NCBI RefSeq assembly: GCF_001997345.1
Contig: NZ_CP019606.1
Location: forward strand, 1-64,000
Origin: Tessaracoccus aquimaris
GTDB taxonomy: Bacteria; Actinomycetota; Actinomycetes; Propionibacteriales; Propionibacteriaceae
DNA length: 64,000 nt
Reading direction: 5' to 3'
Shown here: in pieces, positions 39,217 through 47,795 of the stretch
How positions within the stretch are numbered: position 1 is the stretch's first letter
How the letters are laid out: every line of letters starts with the position of its first letter
Position numbers and translations under genes: made by a program
The notes under the pieces: generated by a model
What the model saw: only the letters and a program-made list of their open reading frames with translations
Told to the model about the DNA's origin: nothing
Databases searched by the model: none

Positions 39217-39493
39217 GGATGGGGCAGGAAGAACAAAAACTCACCATGCGAAATAGGCTGGGTGGTGTCAGGCGAAGAATCGTCTCGATGAGGAAACGCT
39301 ATCGATACACCGTCAGGCGTGCAAGCGCTCGCTCTATCTCAGTTGATGTCCAGAGGTATCTACGTTTCACTCAGTCGCGACCTGTTGACCCAACGCTGGT
39401 TCTCTATGAGTCTAGCGGTGGCGCGGGTCTGATCTGTAACCCCTATGCTATATTCCTGGTTCTGCTGTCTGCTCCGGAGTACTCGCACCTGCG

Positions 39494-39501
39494 GCATATG
39501 T
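39494..39501. repeat. Target duplication of the first ISL3 element, left copy
   Basis: GCATATGT directly precedes the left inverted repeat; the identical right copy is at 40951-40958. Perfect 8-bp duplications are typical of ISL3-family insertion. Confidence 0.95.
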
Positions 39502-40950
39502 GGCTCTTCACAGATGAGAGTGGAGTTGGGGTCTGAAGCCGCCTGCCTCGAGGAGCGATCTGAGTCTGTAGTGGGCGAGGTTGCGGAACCCGAGGGCGAT
39601 ACCGCGGAGGTGCTCGAGCCGGCCGTTGATGGCCTCCGTGGGGCCGTTACTGGTGCCGGGATGGTCGAAGAACGCCAAGATGTCGTCGCGGCGTTTGTGG
39701 AGAGTCCGGCCGAGCTGAGCCAGCTCGATCAGGGCCTTCGGGACACCTGCCTTGAGCGAGTTGATCACTCTCGTCAGCGCCCTGCGACCAGCGGTGCGGT
39801 CCTTGTCGCGGTACGCGGCGATGATGCTTTGGTAGACGCTCCAGGTGACTTCAACCTCGGCGTGATCCTCACTCGCGAACAGCGTATCGAGGCGTGTGTT
39901 TTGCCTGGTGGTGAGCAGGTTCACACCGGTGTGGAGGAGCCTGCGGGCTTTGTAGAGAGGGTCATTGCGGAGGCCTCGGCCGCCGGTGAGTTCCCGCTGG
40001 ACTCGCTGCCGGGTCCGGTTCAGCTTGTCACCTGCCAAGGCGACCACATGGAACGGGTCCATCACTGTGGTCGCGTCTGGCACAGCCTCAGCCGTAGCGC
40101 TCTTGTATCCGGTGAAGCCGTCCATCGCGACGATCTCCACGGCCGCCCTGAACCCAAGGCTCTGGGCGTTGAGCCAGGATTTGAAGACCTGCTTCGAGCG
40201 GCCCTCGATTAAGTCCAGCAACCGGGCCGGGCCGGTCTTGTCCCTTGCCGGGGTCAAGTCGATGACAACGGTGACGTACTTGTCACCGCTGTGGGTGTGG
40301 CGCCAGCAGTGTTCGTCGACCCCGACAACCTTGACCCCCTCGAGCCTGTCGGGGAGATCGATCAGGACCTGCTGGCCCAGCTCGGTGACCGCGTCGTGGA
40401 CGGTGCCCCACGCCGTCTGCAGCACCGCCGCGACAGCGCTGATCGAGCAATGGTCCAGCACCACCTCCCGCAGCGCCCACCACACCGCTGACCTGGTCAG
40501 TTTCGACCGAGGCTGCGCCACTGTCTTGAGCCGGTGGCGCCACACCTTGCCGCAGCCGCGGCAGCGATACCTCGGCGCCTGAACCTGTAGCTTCGTGGAG
40601 GACCTACCAACCGGCACATGGGTGAACCAACGAGTGAAGGTGTCGTGCCAGCCGCCCGTCGCGCCGCAGGCCGGGCAGGTGCTATCGGGCAGCACCGGTG
40701 CACAGTACAAGATCGTCTTGTCGGGCCACACCTGCTGCGCCTTCACCTGCAGACCCAGGACGTCGATCCGGGCAAAGGTGTTCACATCGGGCGCAGTGAT
40801 CTTGGGAGTGGCAGGAGTCGGTGAGGTAACGTCAGACATGAGCCTTGTTCGTTGTGAGGAGTGGACTAGACACTCACATCCTCCCAGCGGCAAGGCTCCC
40901 TACGTCTTCACGCCCACCAAGCCCGGTCCCACTCTCAAATGGGAAGAGCC
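39502..40950 (-). mobile_element. ISL3-family insertion sequence 1 (1449 bp)
   Basis: The ends begin GGCTCTTC and form imperfect inverted repeats matching at 19 of 22 positions (39502-39523 and 40929-40950). Between them lies one transposase on the minus strand. The 8-bp duplication GCATATGT flanks it exactly, so it inserted as a unit into the TagF/GT4 gene. It is complete and could be active. Confidence 0.95.
39508..40839 (-). CDS. ISL3-family transposase (element 1)
   Basis: The 443-residue transposase has an N-terminal zinc finger (CPACG and CRGCG), a helix-turn-helix region, and a DDE domain with Asp in VGVDEHCWRH, Asp in VAMDGFTGYK and Glu in PTEAINGRLEHLRG. The stop lies within the left inverted repeat. 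ATG 40839 has AAGG close upstream; a GTG slightly inside (VNTFARID) is an alternative start. It is related to, but clearly different from, the transposase of element 2. Confidence 0.93.
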   Translation of the reverse strand: MSDVTSPTPATPKITAPDVNTFARIDVLGLQVKAQQVWPDKTILYCAPVLPDSTCPACGATGGWHDTFTRWFTHVPVGRSSTKLQVQAPRYRCRGCGKVWRHRLKTVAQPRSKLTRSAVWWALREVVLDHCSISAVAAVLQTAWGTVHDAVTELGQQVLIDLPDRLEGVKVVGVDEHCWRHTHSGDKYVTVVIDLTPARDKTGPARLLDLIEGRSKQVFKSWLNAQSLGFRAAVEIVAMDGFTGYKSATAEAVPDATTVMDPFHVVALAGDKLNRTRQRVQRELTGGRGLRNDPLYKARRLLHTGVNLLTTRQNTRLDTLFASEDHAEVEVTWSVYQSIIAAYRDKDRTAGRRALTRVINSLKAGVPKALIELAQLGRTLHKRRDDILAFFDHPGTSNGPTEAINGRLEHLRGIALGFRNLAHYRLRSLLEAGGFRPQLHSHL

Positions 40951-40958
40951 GCATATGT
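40951..40958. repeat. Target duplication of the first ISL3 element, right copy
   Basis: GCATATGT follows the right inverted repeat directly and matches 39494-39501 exactly. After precise excision the reading frame resumes HLRHMWVISDEEE. Confidence 0.95.
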
Positions 40959-41352
40959 GGGTCATTTCGGACGAAGAGGAAATTGATCGACTTCGGGGCA
41001 GATTTCGTGGTGTCGAGCGTGTGACGTTCGTCCATCGGGGCAGCATTGAGTATCTGGAAGGGCTTGCCACGGCCGGTCATATTATCCAGAACACCTCGTA
41101 TCCGTCCTTCTTCTCAAAGCGCAACGGTCAAGTCTGCGTAGACACGTGGCACAGCACCTCTGTCAAGAAGCTCGGGTTCGACATGCCTGGGGGCAACATA
41201 CACTCCCGGAACATGATACGAAGTCTTCTCATATCGGACTTCGTCCTTTCGCCCAACCCGTTCATGACGCGCATTTTTCGCGATTCGTACCGTTTGCAGA
41301 ACTTGTATCAGGGCAAAATTCTGGAGGTCGGATATCCGAGGAACGACTCGAC

Positions 41353-41360
41353 GCTTAGGG
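41353..41360. repeat. Target duplication of the second ISL3 element, left copy
   Basis: GCTTAGGG precedes the left inverted repeat and is repeated at 42787-42794. After excision the frame reads NDSTLRAAKDEV. Confidence 0.95.
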
Positions 41361-42786
41361 GGCTCTTCCCAATTGAGGGTGTAGGTAGGGGTTCCGGCGT
41401 GGCGGCTGGATAGAGGGGTCGAGGCCTCCCGAAGATGGAAGTTCCTAAGCTGTCCATCTGGAAGACCTCGACGTGTTCAACGCTACCTTCACCGCGCCTG
41501 ATCTGACGACCTTCTGCCGCCTCGACGAGCTCGGGTTGGAGGTGACTGGCCAACACGTGACCGCGCGCCGGGCGGTGCTGGAGTGCCGCGTCACGGATGC
41601 TGATGACTGGTGCCACAACTGTGGCGGGCGCGGTTTGGTGCGTGACACGGTAATCCGAGGCCTGGCTCACGAGCCCTTCGGTTGGAGACCCACTGTGCTG
41701 CGGGTGCGGCTGCGCAGGTACCGGTGTGTCGAATGCGGTCATGTGTGGCGCCAGAGCATGGACCGGGCCGCTGAACCGAGGGCTCGGCTGTCGCGGCGTG
41801 GGGTGCGGTGGGCGCTCGAAGCTATCGTGTGTCAGCACCTCACCGTGGCGAGGGTCGCCGAAGGGCTGGCGGTGGCGTGGGACACCGCCAACGATGCGAT
41901 CATCGCCGAGGGTCGTCGGGTGTTGATCGATGATCCGTCCCGGTTCGACCAGGTCACCGTGCTCGGGGTCGATGAGCATTGCTGGCGTCACACCCGTGCC
42001 GGGGACAAGTTCGTCACCGTGATCATCGACCTGACCCCGGTAGCGGCTGGGACTGGCCCGGCACGGCTGCTCGACATGGTCGAGGGCCGCTCGAAACAGG
42101 TGTTCAAACGCTGGCTCGCTGCCCGTCCAGCCGCCTGGCGGGCCGGCGTGGAAGTCGTGGCGATGGACGGGTTCACCGGCTTCAAAACCGCCGCCGCCGA
42201 GGAACTCCCCGACGCAGCTGCGGTGATGGACCCGTTCCACGTCGTGCGCCTGGCCGGGGAGGCTGTCGACAAATGCCGCCAACGCGTCCAACAAGCCACC
42301 ATGGGGCATCGAGGCCGCCGCGGGGACCCGCTCTATCAAGCCCGCCGCACCCTACTCACCGGCGCCGATCTACTCACCGACAAACAAGTCACACGGCTCG
42401 AAGACCTGTTCGGCGACCAGAACCACGTCGAGGTCGAAGCCACGTGGGGCATCTACCAGCGCCTCGTCCAGGCCTACCGCTGCAAAGACCGCACACTCGG
42501 CCGCCACCTCATGGCCAGCGTGATCGATGCGATCGCCACCGGCGTCCCCGCTGAGCTGACTGAACTGGTCCGCCTGGGTCACACCCTGAAACGCCGCGCG
42601 ATCGATGTGTTGAACTTCTTCGACCGGCCCGGCACCAGCAATGGTCCCACAGAAGCCCTCAACGGCCGCCTCGAACACCTCCGCGGCTCCGCTCTCGGGT
42701 TCCGCAACCTGACCCACTACATCGCCCGCTGCCTCCTCGAAGCCGGCGGATTCAGACCCCGCCTACACCCTCAAATCGGATGAGCC
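41361..42786 (+). mobile_element. ISL3-family insertion sequence 2 (1426 bp)
   Basis: The ends begin GGCTCTTC and GGCTCATC and match at 22 of 25 inverted-repeat positions (41361-41385 and 42762-42786). One intact plus-strand transposase fills it, and GCTTAGGG duplications flank it. It is oriented opposite to element 1 and has its own target duplication, so it arrived separately. Confidence 0.95.
41473..42783 (+). CDS. ISL3-family transposase (element 2)
   Basis: The 436-residue transposase has the same layout as that of element 1: zinc finger CHNCGGRG and CVECG, then the DDE residues in LGVDEHCWRH, VAMDGFTGFK and PTEALNGRLEHLRG. The GTG at 41473 is the first start after the left inverted repeat, and the stop lies in the right repeat. 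The frame is intact, so it could move the element. Confidence 0.93.
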   Translation: MFNATFTAPDLTTFCRLDELGLEVTGQHVTARRAVLECRVTDADDWCHNCGGRGLVRDTVIRGLAHEPFGWRPTVLRVRLRRYRCVECGHVWRQSMDRAAEPRARLSRRGVRWALEAIVCQHLTVARVAEGLAVAWDTANDAIIAEGRRVLIDDPSRFDQVTVLGVDEHCWRHTRAGDKFVTVIIDLTPVAAGTGPARLLDMVEGRSKQVFKRWLAARPAAWRAGVEVVAMDGFTGFKTAAAEELPDAAAVMDPFHVVRLAGEAVDKCRQRVQQATMGHRGRRGDPLYQARRTLLTGADLLTDKQVTRLEDLFGDQNHVEVEATWGIYQRLVQAYRCKDRTLGRHLMASVIDAIATGVPAELTELVRLGHTLKRRAIDVLNFFDRPGTSNGPTEALNGRLEHLRGSALGFRNLTHYIARCLLEAGGFRPRLHPQIG

Positions 42787-42794
42787 GCTTAGGG
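42787..42794. repeat. Target duplication of the second ISL3 element, right copy
   Basis: GCTTAGGG, identical to 41353-41360, directly after the right inverted repeat. Confidence 0.95.
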
Positions 42795-44766
42795 CCGCCA
42801 AGGATGAGGTCATCAAGGATCTCCTCGACCGAGGGGTCAGGATTGATCCCGGCAAGAAGTTGGTCTTGTATGCACCTACCTGGCGAGGTGAGTCTGTCAG
42901 TCAAGTTACAGGCGACGGGGCGGCTTTGCTGGACATCCAGCAGCGTCTTATCTCGCTCATCGACCCGGATCAGTATCAGGTCCTGATCAAACCCCATCCG
43001 TATACCTATCGTGCGTTGTCGCCGGAGGAGCGGGAGTCGGGTCGCTTCATCCCGCAACAGGTCGACGCCAATGAACTCTTCTCGCTCGTTGACATCCTGA
43101 TATCTGACTACTCCAGTATCTATCTTGACTTCCTGATCACCGGAAGACCTGTATTGTTCTACTTGCCTGACCAGGAAACTTATCTCGCGGATCGCGGAGT
43201 CTATTTTGATCTGGATGAACTTCCCGGGCCTGTGACTCACCGTCTGGAGAAGCTTGCCCAGTGGATCAAAGACATCGATTCCGTCGCTGACTCGTATGCC
43301 CACCGATACAGGGAGACTCGTCAATGGGCTTGTGCCCGCGATGACGGGAAGGCCTCGGAGAGAGTCGCCCGCGCGGTGTTCGGTGGGGTTAGTGACGGGG
43401 TCGTCGATGATTTCCTTACGCGCGCACCTATTCGACTCCTTTTCTATGTCTCGAGCTTCGGTGCAAACGGGGTGTCGTCTGCCTTTAGGGCGCTCCTGAG
43501 CATGCTGGATCGCACGAAGTACGACATTACGGTATATGGATTACTGTCCGATGAAGTCGGACGGCGCAACTTCGATGAGTTGCAGGATGTGCGATCGATG
43601 CCCAGGTTTGGGGCCTTCACCATGACCGCGCGCGAAGCTAAGGCGGTTGAGTATTACTCTCGCTACGCTGCTGATGGCCCGCTCTTCAAGTTGTTCAATG
43701 CTGAGGAGCCCCTTCGGAGGGATTATCGGCGGTCGTTCGGTGATGCTGCCTTCGACTATGTTATCGACTTCTCTGGCTACGGTACCCTGTTCCCTGGAAC
43801 CTTCAGGTATGGTGCGGGCGAGGCGAAACGGATAATCTGGCAACACAACGACCTAGCCGCTGACATTCAGAACCGTGGCAAGCGAAAGCTGAAGAAATAC
43901 AGTGTGGTGAACACCTCGCTGACTGGGCTCAGGGACACCTACGGCGCGTTTGACAAGGTGGTTTCCTGCGGCGAGCACGTCATGGAAGTCAACAGAGAGA
44001 AGCTCTCGACGCCAAGCACGTATGACAAGTTCACCTTCGTGAACAACGTCATCGAGGTCGAAAGGGTTCGAGCCCTGCTGGAAGAAGAACCGGAGTACAA
44101 GGTCGACGGCCATCTGGTCGCGGCGGTTGCTGGCCCTGCTGGGGCAAGACGACTCACCCTCGTCCCAAACACGCCTCCCGCGCCTGAGTCGGGGTTACCG
44201 TTCATCACCTTCGTGACGCTCGGTCGGCTCTCTCCCGAGAAGAACCAGGCCAACCTGATCAAGGCCTTTGGGCTCTTCCTGCAGGAGTATCCGAACGCGA
44301 GGCTCTACATCCTCGGCGGCGGCGACCTCGATCGATCTCTCAAGGGGTTGGCTTCTTCACTGGGGATCGCTGAACTCGTGTCGCTGCCGGGCCACCTTCG
44401 CAATCCATTCATGCTGGCCAAGCACTGCGACTGCTTCCTCCTGCCGTCCAGGTATGAGGGATTCGGTCTAGTGGTCCCGGAGATGAGGATGTTGCGGAAG
44501 CCCATCATCCTCTCCCGGTTTGATGCCGCCCCTTCAGTCTCTATCCCCGGAGGCCAGTACGAGATCGGATTCGAAGTAGAGGACATCCTGGGCGGACTCC
44601 GTGCCTATGCCAAAGGTGACGTTCCAGGCGACTACGAGTTCGACGTCGACGGGTACAACGAAGCGGCGTATCAGCAGTTCGAGCAGATGCTGGAGTCGCT
44701 GGACGGTTCCTCATGATGTCCAGGGATGTCTTTTGGTCCTAGCTCCGGGGATGGCATGCTGGCCCG

Positions 44767-46083
44767 GTGCCAGTAGAGGGTCGACGTAACCACACCATCG
44801 ACATCGTCAGGGCACTGTCGGTGCTGATCGTGGTGGTGTTCCACGGCTTCATCTACAAGGCGTCCATCGGCCCGGACGGGACCGTCTCCATCGCCAACTG
44901 GGCGCCCCCGACCTGGGTGTTCGCCCTGTCCTGGCCGCTGATGGCGATGCCTGCGTTCTTCGTGTGCGGTGGCTTCGCCAATGCGCTGATCATCGACAAG
45001 ATGCGCTCGCGTGGCACCGGGTTCGCGCACTACCTGGCCAACCGCGGCCGACGGCTCACCGGTGGGCTCGCGCTATTCGTCACCTTCTTCGCGGCTGTCG
45101 CGACCCTCATCGACGTGCTGGGCGGGTTCGAGGCTGCGGTGCAACTCAGTTCGCATTTCATGCGGCTGCTCTGGTTCATCTCCGTCTACCTCGTCATCGT
45201 GCTGCTTGCGCCGCTGATGGTCGACCTGCACGACAGGTTCGGCGCCTGGGTCGTGGTGGTGATGCTGGTGCTCGTGCTGCTGGTCGACCGGGCCGTCCTC
45301 GGGCATGGGCTGAGCGACGTCGGCCAGATCAACATGTTCCTGGTCTGGCCGCTGTGTCACCAGTTGGGCATCGGCTACCAGCGCGGCTGGTTCCGCAGCG
45401 GGCCTGTGGTGCGCACCTGGCTGATCCTGGCGGCGGGAGCGCTCGGCATCGTCGTGGCGATCTTCTACTTCGGGTACCCGCCATCGGCCGTCGGCTTCGC
45501 CAACGCTCCGGTCGCCAACCACCTGCCGCCGACGCTTGCGATGGCCCTGCTCGGGGTGGTGCAGGCCGCGTCGATCGGCCTCGTGGAGCGGTGGGGGATC
45601 TTCGCACGCCTGTCGCCACGCACGGAGTCCCGCCTCGCCCGGCTCAACTCGCTGATGATGACCGTCTACCTGTGGCACATCCCCTGCCTGCTGATCGGGG
45701 GCATCGGCCTGCTGCTGCTTGCGGACGCGCTGCCAAGGCTGGCCGGGCTGTTCCTGCTGCAGGGCACCGTCGTCGCGGCAGGCGTGCTGGTGATGCTACT
45801 GGTGGTGCCCACGATCGGCTGGGTGGAGTACAAGCTGATCCCGCCGCTGGGGGAGCGTCAGGACCGCAACCTTGCGCTCGTGTCGTTCTGCCTGACCATC
45901 CTCGCGACGATGCTCGTGTGGCACTACGGAACGGTCATCGACCCGCGCACACCGTTCTCGAGCCTCGGGGTGCTGGCGATCTGGCTCGGCGCGTGGCTGA
46001 TGGTGCGTGCCTCCCGCCCGGTCGGGGTCGAGAGGGCGCCCGACGATGCGCTCAAGCCAGCAGCGAAACCGCGGACACAGTAG
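44767..46083 (+). CDS. Membrane acyltransferase (acyltransferase 3 family)
   Basis: The 438-residue integral membrane protein has about ten to eleven helices and starts HTIDIVRALSVLIVVVFHGF, the typical first helix of acyltransferase-3 proteins with the conserved active-site His. PAFFVCGGFANAL and MMTVYLWHIPCLL are further family features. These enzymes O-acetylate or acylate surface polysaccharides and lipids. The GTG at 44767 follows CATGCT by 6 bases and lies 50 bases after the TagF/GT4 gene, so it could modify the same polymer, though GC content returns to the genome norm here. Confidence 0.83.
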   Translation: MPVEGRRNHTIDIVRALSVLIVVVFHGFIYKASIGPDGTVSIANWAPPTWVFALSWPLMAMPAFFVCGGFANALIIDKMRSRGTGFAHYLANRGRRLTGGLALFVTFFAAVATLIDVLGGFEAAVQLSSHFMRLLWFISVYLVIVLLAPLMVDLHDRFGAWVVVVMLVLVLLVDRAVLGHGLSDVGQINMFLVWPLCHQLGIGYQRGWFRSGPVVRTWLILAAGALGIVVAIFYFGYPPSAVGFANAPVANHLPPTLAMALLGVVQAASIGLVERWGIFARLSPRTESRLARLNSLMMTVYLWHIPCLLIGGIGLLLLADALPRLAGLFLLQGTVVAAGVLVMLLVVPTIGWVEYKLIPPLGERQDRNLALVSFCLTILATMLVWHYGTVIDPRTPFSSLGVLAIWLGAWLMVRASRPVGVERAPDDALKPAAKPRTQ

Positions 46084-46116
46084 AAAACCCGGCCGCGATC
46101 GGGAAGGATCGGGGAC

Positions 46117-46614
46117 ATGGCTGAGATTGCATTCAAGGGAAACCCCGTCCACTCCATCGGCGAACTGCCCGCCGTCTGCTCCGCTGCGCCCGACTTCGAG
46201 GTCACCGGCGCCGACCTGCAGCCGGTCACCCTGGCCGACTTCGCGGGCCAGAAGCTGGTCCTCAACATCTTCCCGTCCGTCGACACTGGCGTGTGCGCCA
46301 TGAGCGTTCGCACCTTCAACGAGAAGGCCGCGGGGCTCGAGGGCACCAAGGTGCTCTGCGTCTCCCGCGACCTGCCGTTCGCCCTGAACCGCTTCTGCGG
46401 CGCGGAGGGCATCGAGAACGTGGTGGTCTCCTCCGACTTCCGCACCAACTTCGGTGAGACCTACGGCGTGACGTTCGCCGACGGCCCCCTCAAGGGCCTG
46501 CTGTCGCGCTCCGTCGTCGTGATCGACGCCGACGGCAACGTCGTGTACACCGAACAGGTCGACGAGACGACCACCGAGCCCGACTACGACGCAGCGCTGG
46601 CCGCGCTCAACTGA
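46117..46614 (+). CDS. tpx: Thiol peroxidase
   Basis: The 165-residue atypical 2-Cys peroxiredoxin reduces hydroperoxides with thioredoxin. The peroxidatic Cys lies in [17 protein letters not shown] (about residue 60) and the resolving Cys in [14 protein letters not shown] (about 92). [18 protein letters not shown] is the standard Tpx start, preceded by GGAAGG. The length is normal. Confidence 0.96.
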   Translation: MAEIAFKGNPVHSIGELPAVCSAAPDFEVTGADLQPVTLADFAGQKLVLNIFPSVDTGVCAMSVRTFNEKAAGLEGTKVLCVSRDLPFALNRFCGAEGIENVVVSSDFRTNFGETYGVTFADGPLKGLLSRSVVVIDADGNVVYTEQVDETTTEPDYDAALAALN

Positions 46615-46627
46615 TCCCGACGTATCC

Positions 46628-46654
46628 GTGGGGCTCGCCGACGGCGGGCCCCAC
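46628..46654. terminator. Bidirectional terminator between tpx and satD
   Basis: GTGGGGC at 46628-46634 pairs with GCCCCAC at 46648-46654, with further pairing inside. It lies between the two convergent stops and can serve both. Confidence 0.65.
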
Positions 46655-46662
46655 GCTCGCGC

Positions 46663-47298
46663 TCAGGGCAGGGTCGCCAGGGCGTGCATGGCGTCGTTCA
46701 GCGGGCGCAACCCGTTGGTGATGACGCGCTGCGAGTTCGCCGACTCGCTGATCCCCTCCCGTTCTGCGATCGCCGCGTTGTCGAGCCCCTCCCACAGCCC
46801 CGACATGGTGCCGACCGTCGCGGGTCGCAGCGACCCGAGCCGCTCGTCCACGAGTCGTGCCAGCGCATCCGCCTGGCCGACCGCCACGGGCCGCTCGTCG
46901 CGGATGGCGGTGCGCGCGCTCGCATGGCCCTTGCGGGCCGCCTCTTCCTCGACCCACTCGATCGCCTCGCGTGCGAGCCACCACGCGGAACCGTCCTGGA
47001 GGTTGCGCTCCTCGTCGATGGTGCGGACCTCGCCGCCTCCGATCCCGAACCGCACGTCCCACCGCGGCGCGAGGCGAAGCCGCAGCGTGTAGGAGGCGGC
47101 AAGCGCGTCGCCGAGCGTGGCATAGACGCCCTGGAGTTCGTCGCCGACCGTGATCCGGAGCGGGTCGGTCGCGGCGACGGAGTCGTTGGTGGCCCTGACG
47201 GCGTCGAGCACCGCCTCGTGCAGCGCCTCCCTGTCCCCGGTGCGCGAGGACACCACGTCGACGAGCAGGGCTACAGCTTCATCCTTCAATCGCGCCAT
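46663..47298 (-). CDS. SatD-family protein
   Basis: The 211-residue protein has the SatD layout: an opening strand with VDVVSSRTGDRE, the ITVGDELQGVYATLGDAL motif and a C-terminal helix-turn-helix-like segment (EREGISESANSQRVITNG). SatD was first seen in a streptococcal acid-tolerance operon; its activity is not established. It is divergent from a small membrane protein. The ATG is next to a short inverted repeat. Confidence 0.8.
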   Translation of the reverse strand: MARLKDEAVALLVDVVSSRTGDREALHEAVLDAVRATNDSVAATDPLRITVGDELQGVYATLGDALAASYTLRLRLAPRWDVRFGIGGGEVRTIDEERNLQDGSAWWLAREAIEWVEEEAARKGHASARTAIRDERPVAVGQADALARLVDERLGSLRPATVGTMSGLWEGLDNAAIAEREGISESANSQRVITNGLRPLNDAMHALATLP

Positions 47299-47308
47299 AT
47301 GAAGATAC

Positions 47309-47335
47309 TACCTTCAAAATGAACGGAGTGAAGGG
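47309..47335. promoter_or_regulatory. Inverted-repeat operator candidate between satD and its divergent neighbour
   Basis: CCTTCA and TGAAGG are separated by 12 bases, with TTCAAAATGAA nested inside. The repeat lies just upstream of satD in an otherwise GC-rich gap. It could bind an autoregulator, perhaps SatD itself through its helix-turn-helix-like end. Confidence 0.35.
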
Positions 47336-47384
47336 ATAACTCTCATCGGCCTGGTGGTCGGTGGCGACGTGTAGCGTGAGGCGC

Positions 47385-47795
47385 GTGTTGGACCTGATCC
47401 TCAAAGGCCTCATCGTAGTGGTCTGCGGCGTGTTCGCGGTGCTCGGCAACGGCCTCATCCGCTGGGCGCTTCGGCGCATCGGGGGAGCCCCCGCGCAGGA
47501 CGAGGTGCGAGAGACCCGCGCCAACCTCGGCCTCATCGAGGCCGAGAAGGAGCTTCCGGGTGGGCGCTGGGTGGGCGTGCTGGAGCGTGCGTCGATCTAT
47601 GCGTGCATCCTCAGCGGCTTCCCCGCAGGCATCGCGGTGGTACTCGGCGTCAAGGGTCTCGGCCGCTATGCCGAACTCGTCACGGATGAGCCGCGGTCAC
47701 GTAAGGGCGAACTGTTCATCATCGGCACCTTCCTGTCCCTACTCTGGGCCGGGCTGTGGGCCGGCGTCGGCTACTGGGGGGTGCGTGCCTGGTGA
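47385..47795 (+). CDS. Small membrane protein next to satD
   Basis: The 136-residue protein has three hydrophobic segments: LILKGLIVVVCGVFAVLGNG at the start, YACILSGFPAGIAVVLGVKG in the middle and LFIIGTFLSLLWAGLWAGVG at the end. This resembles the partner membrane proteins often encoded beside satD. GTG 47385 is chosen because TAGCGT at 47372-47377 lies 7 bases before it and no ribosome site is seen. It overlaps the HD gene by 4 bases. Function unknown. Confidence 0.75.
   Translation: MLDLILKGLIVVVCGVFAVLGNGLIRWALRRIGGAPAQDEVRETRANLGLIEAEKELPGGRWVGVLERASIYACILSGFPAGIAVVLGVKGLGRYAELVTDEPRSRKGELFIIGTFLSLLWAGLWAGVGYWGVRAW

Larger units (their letters stand above)
39219..44716 (+). pseudogene. 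CDP-glycerol glycerophosphotransferase-like/GT4 glycosyltransferase gene, split by two IS elements
   Basis: The pieces 39219-39501, 40959-41360 and 42795-44716 join, after removing each IS with one 8-bp duplication, into 2607 bases: 869 codons including the stop, with no frameshift. Codons of about 95 and 229 are interrupted. The joined protein has a TagB/TagF-type domain (LYAPTWRGES, IKPHPYTYR, ISDYSSIYLDF) and, from about residue 430, a GT4 glycosyltransferase (TLGRLSPEKNQ, PSRYEGFGLVVPEM). It would polymerise or attach a polyol-phosphate and a sugar on a surface polymer. AAGGAG lies 8 bases before ATG 39219. The DNA is visibly more AT-rich than its surroundings. Confidence 0.9.

Noticed and set aside
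39502..42786. Composite transposon made of two flanking ISL3 copies
   Set aside because: The two elements differ in sequence, each has its own distinct 8-bp target duplication, and the DNA between them continues the interrupted gene. They are two independent insertions.
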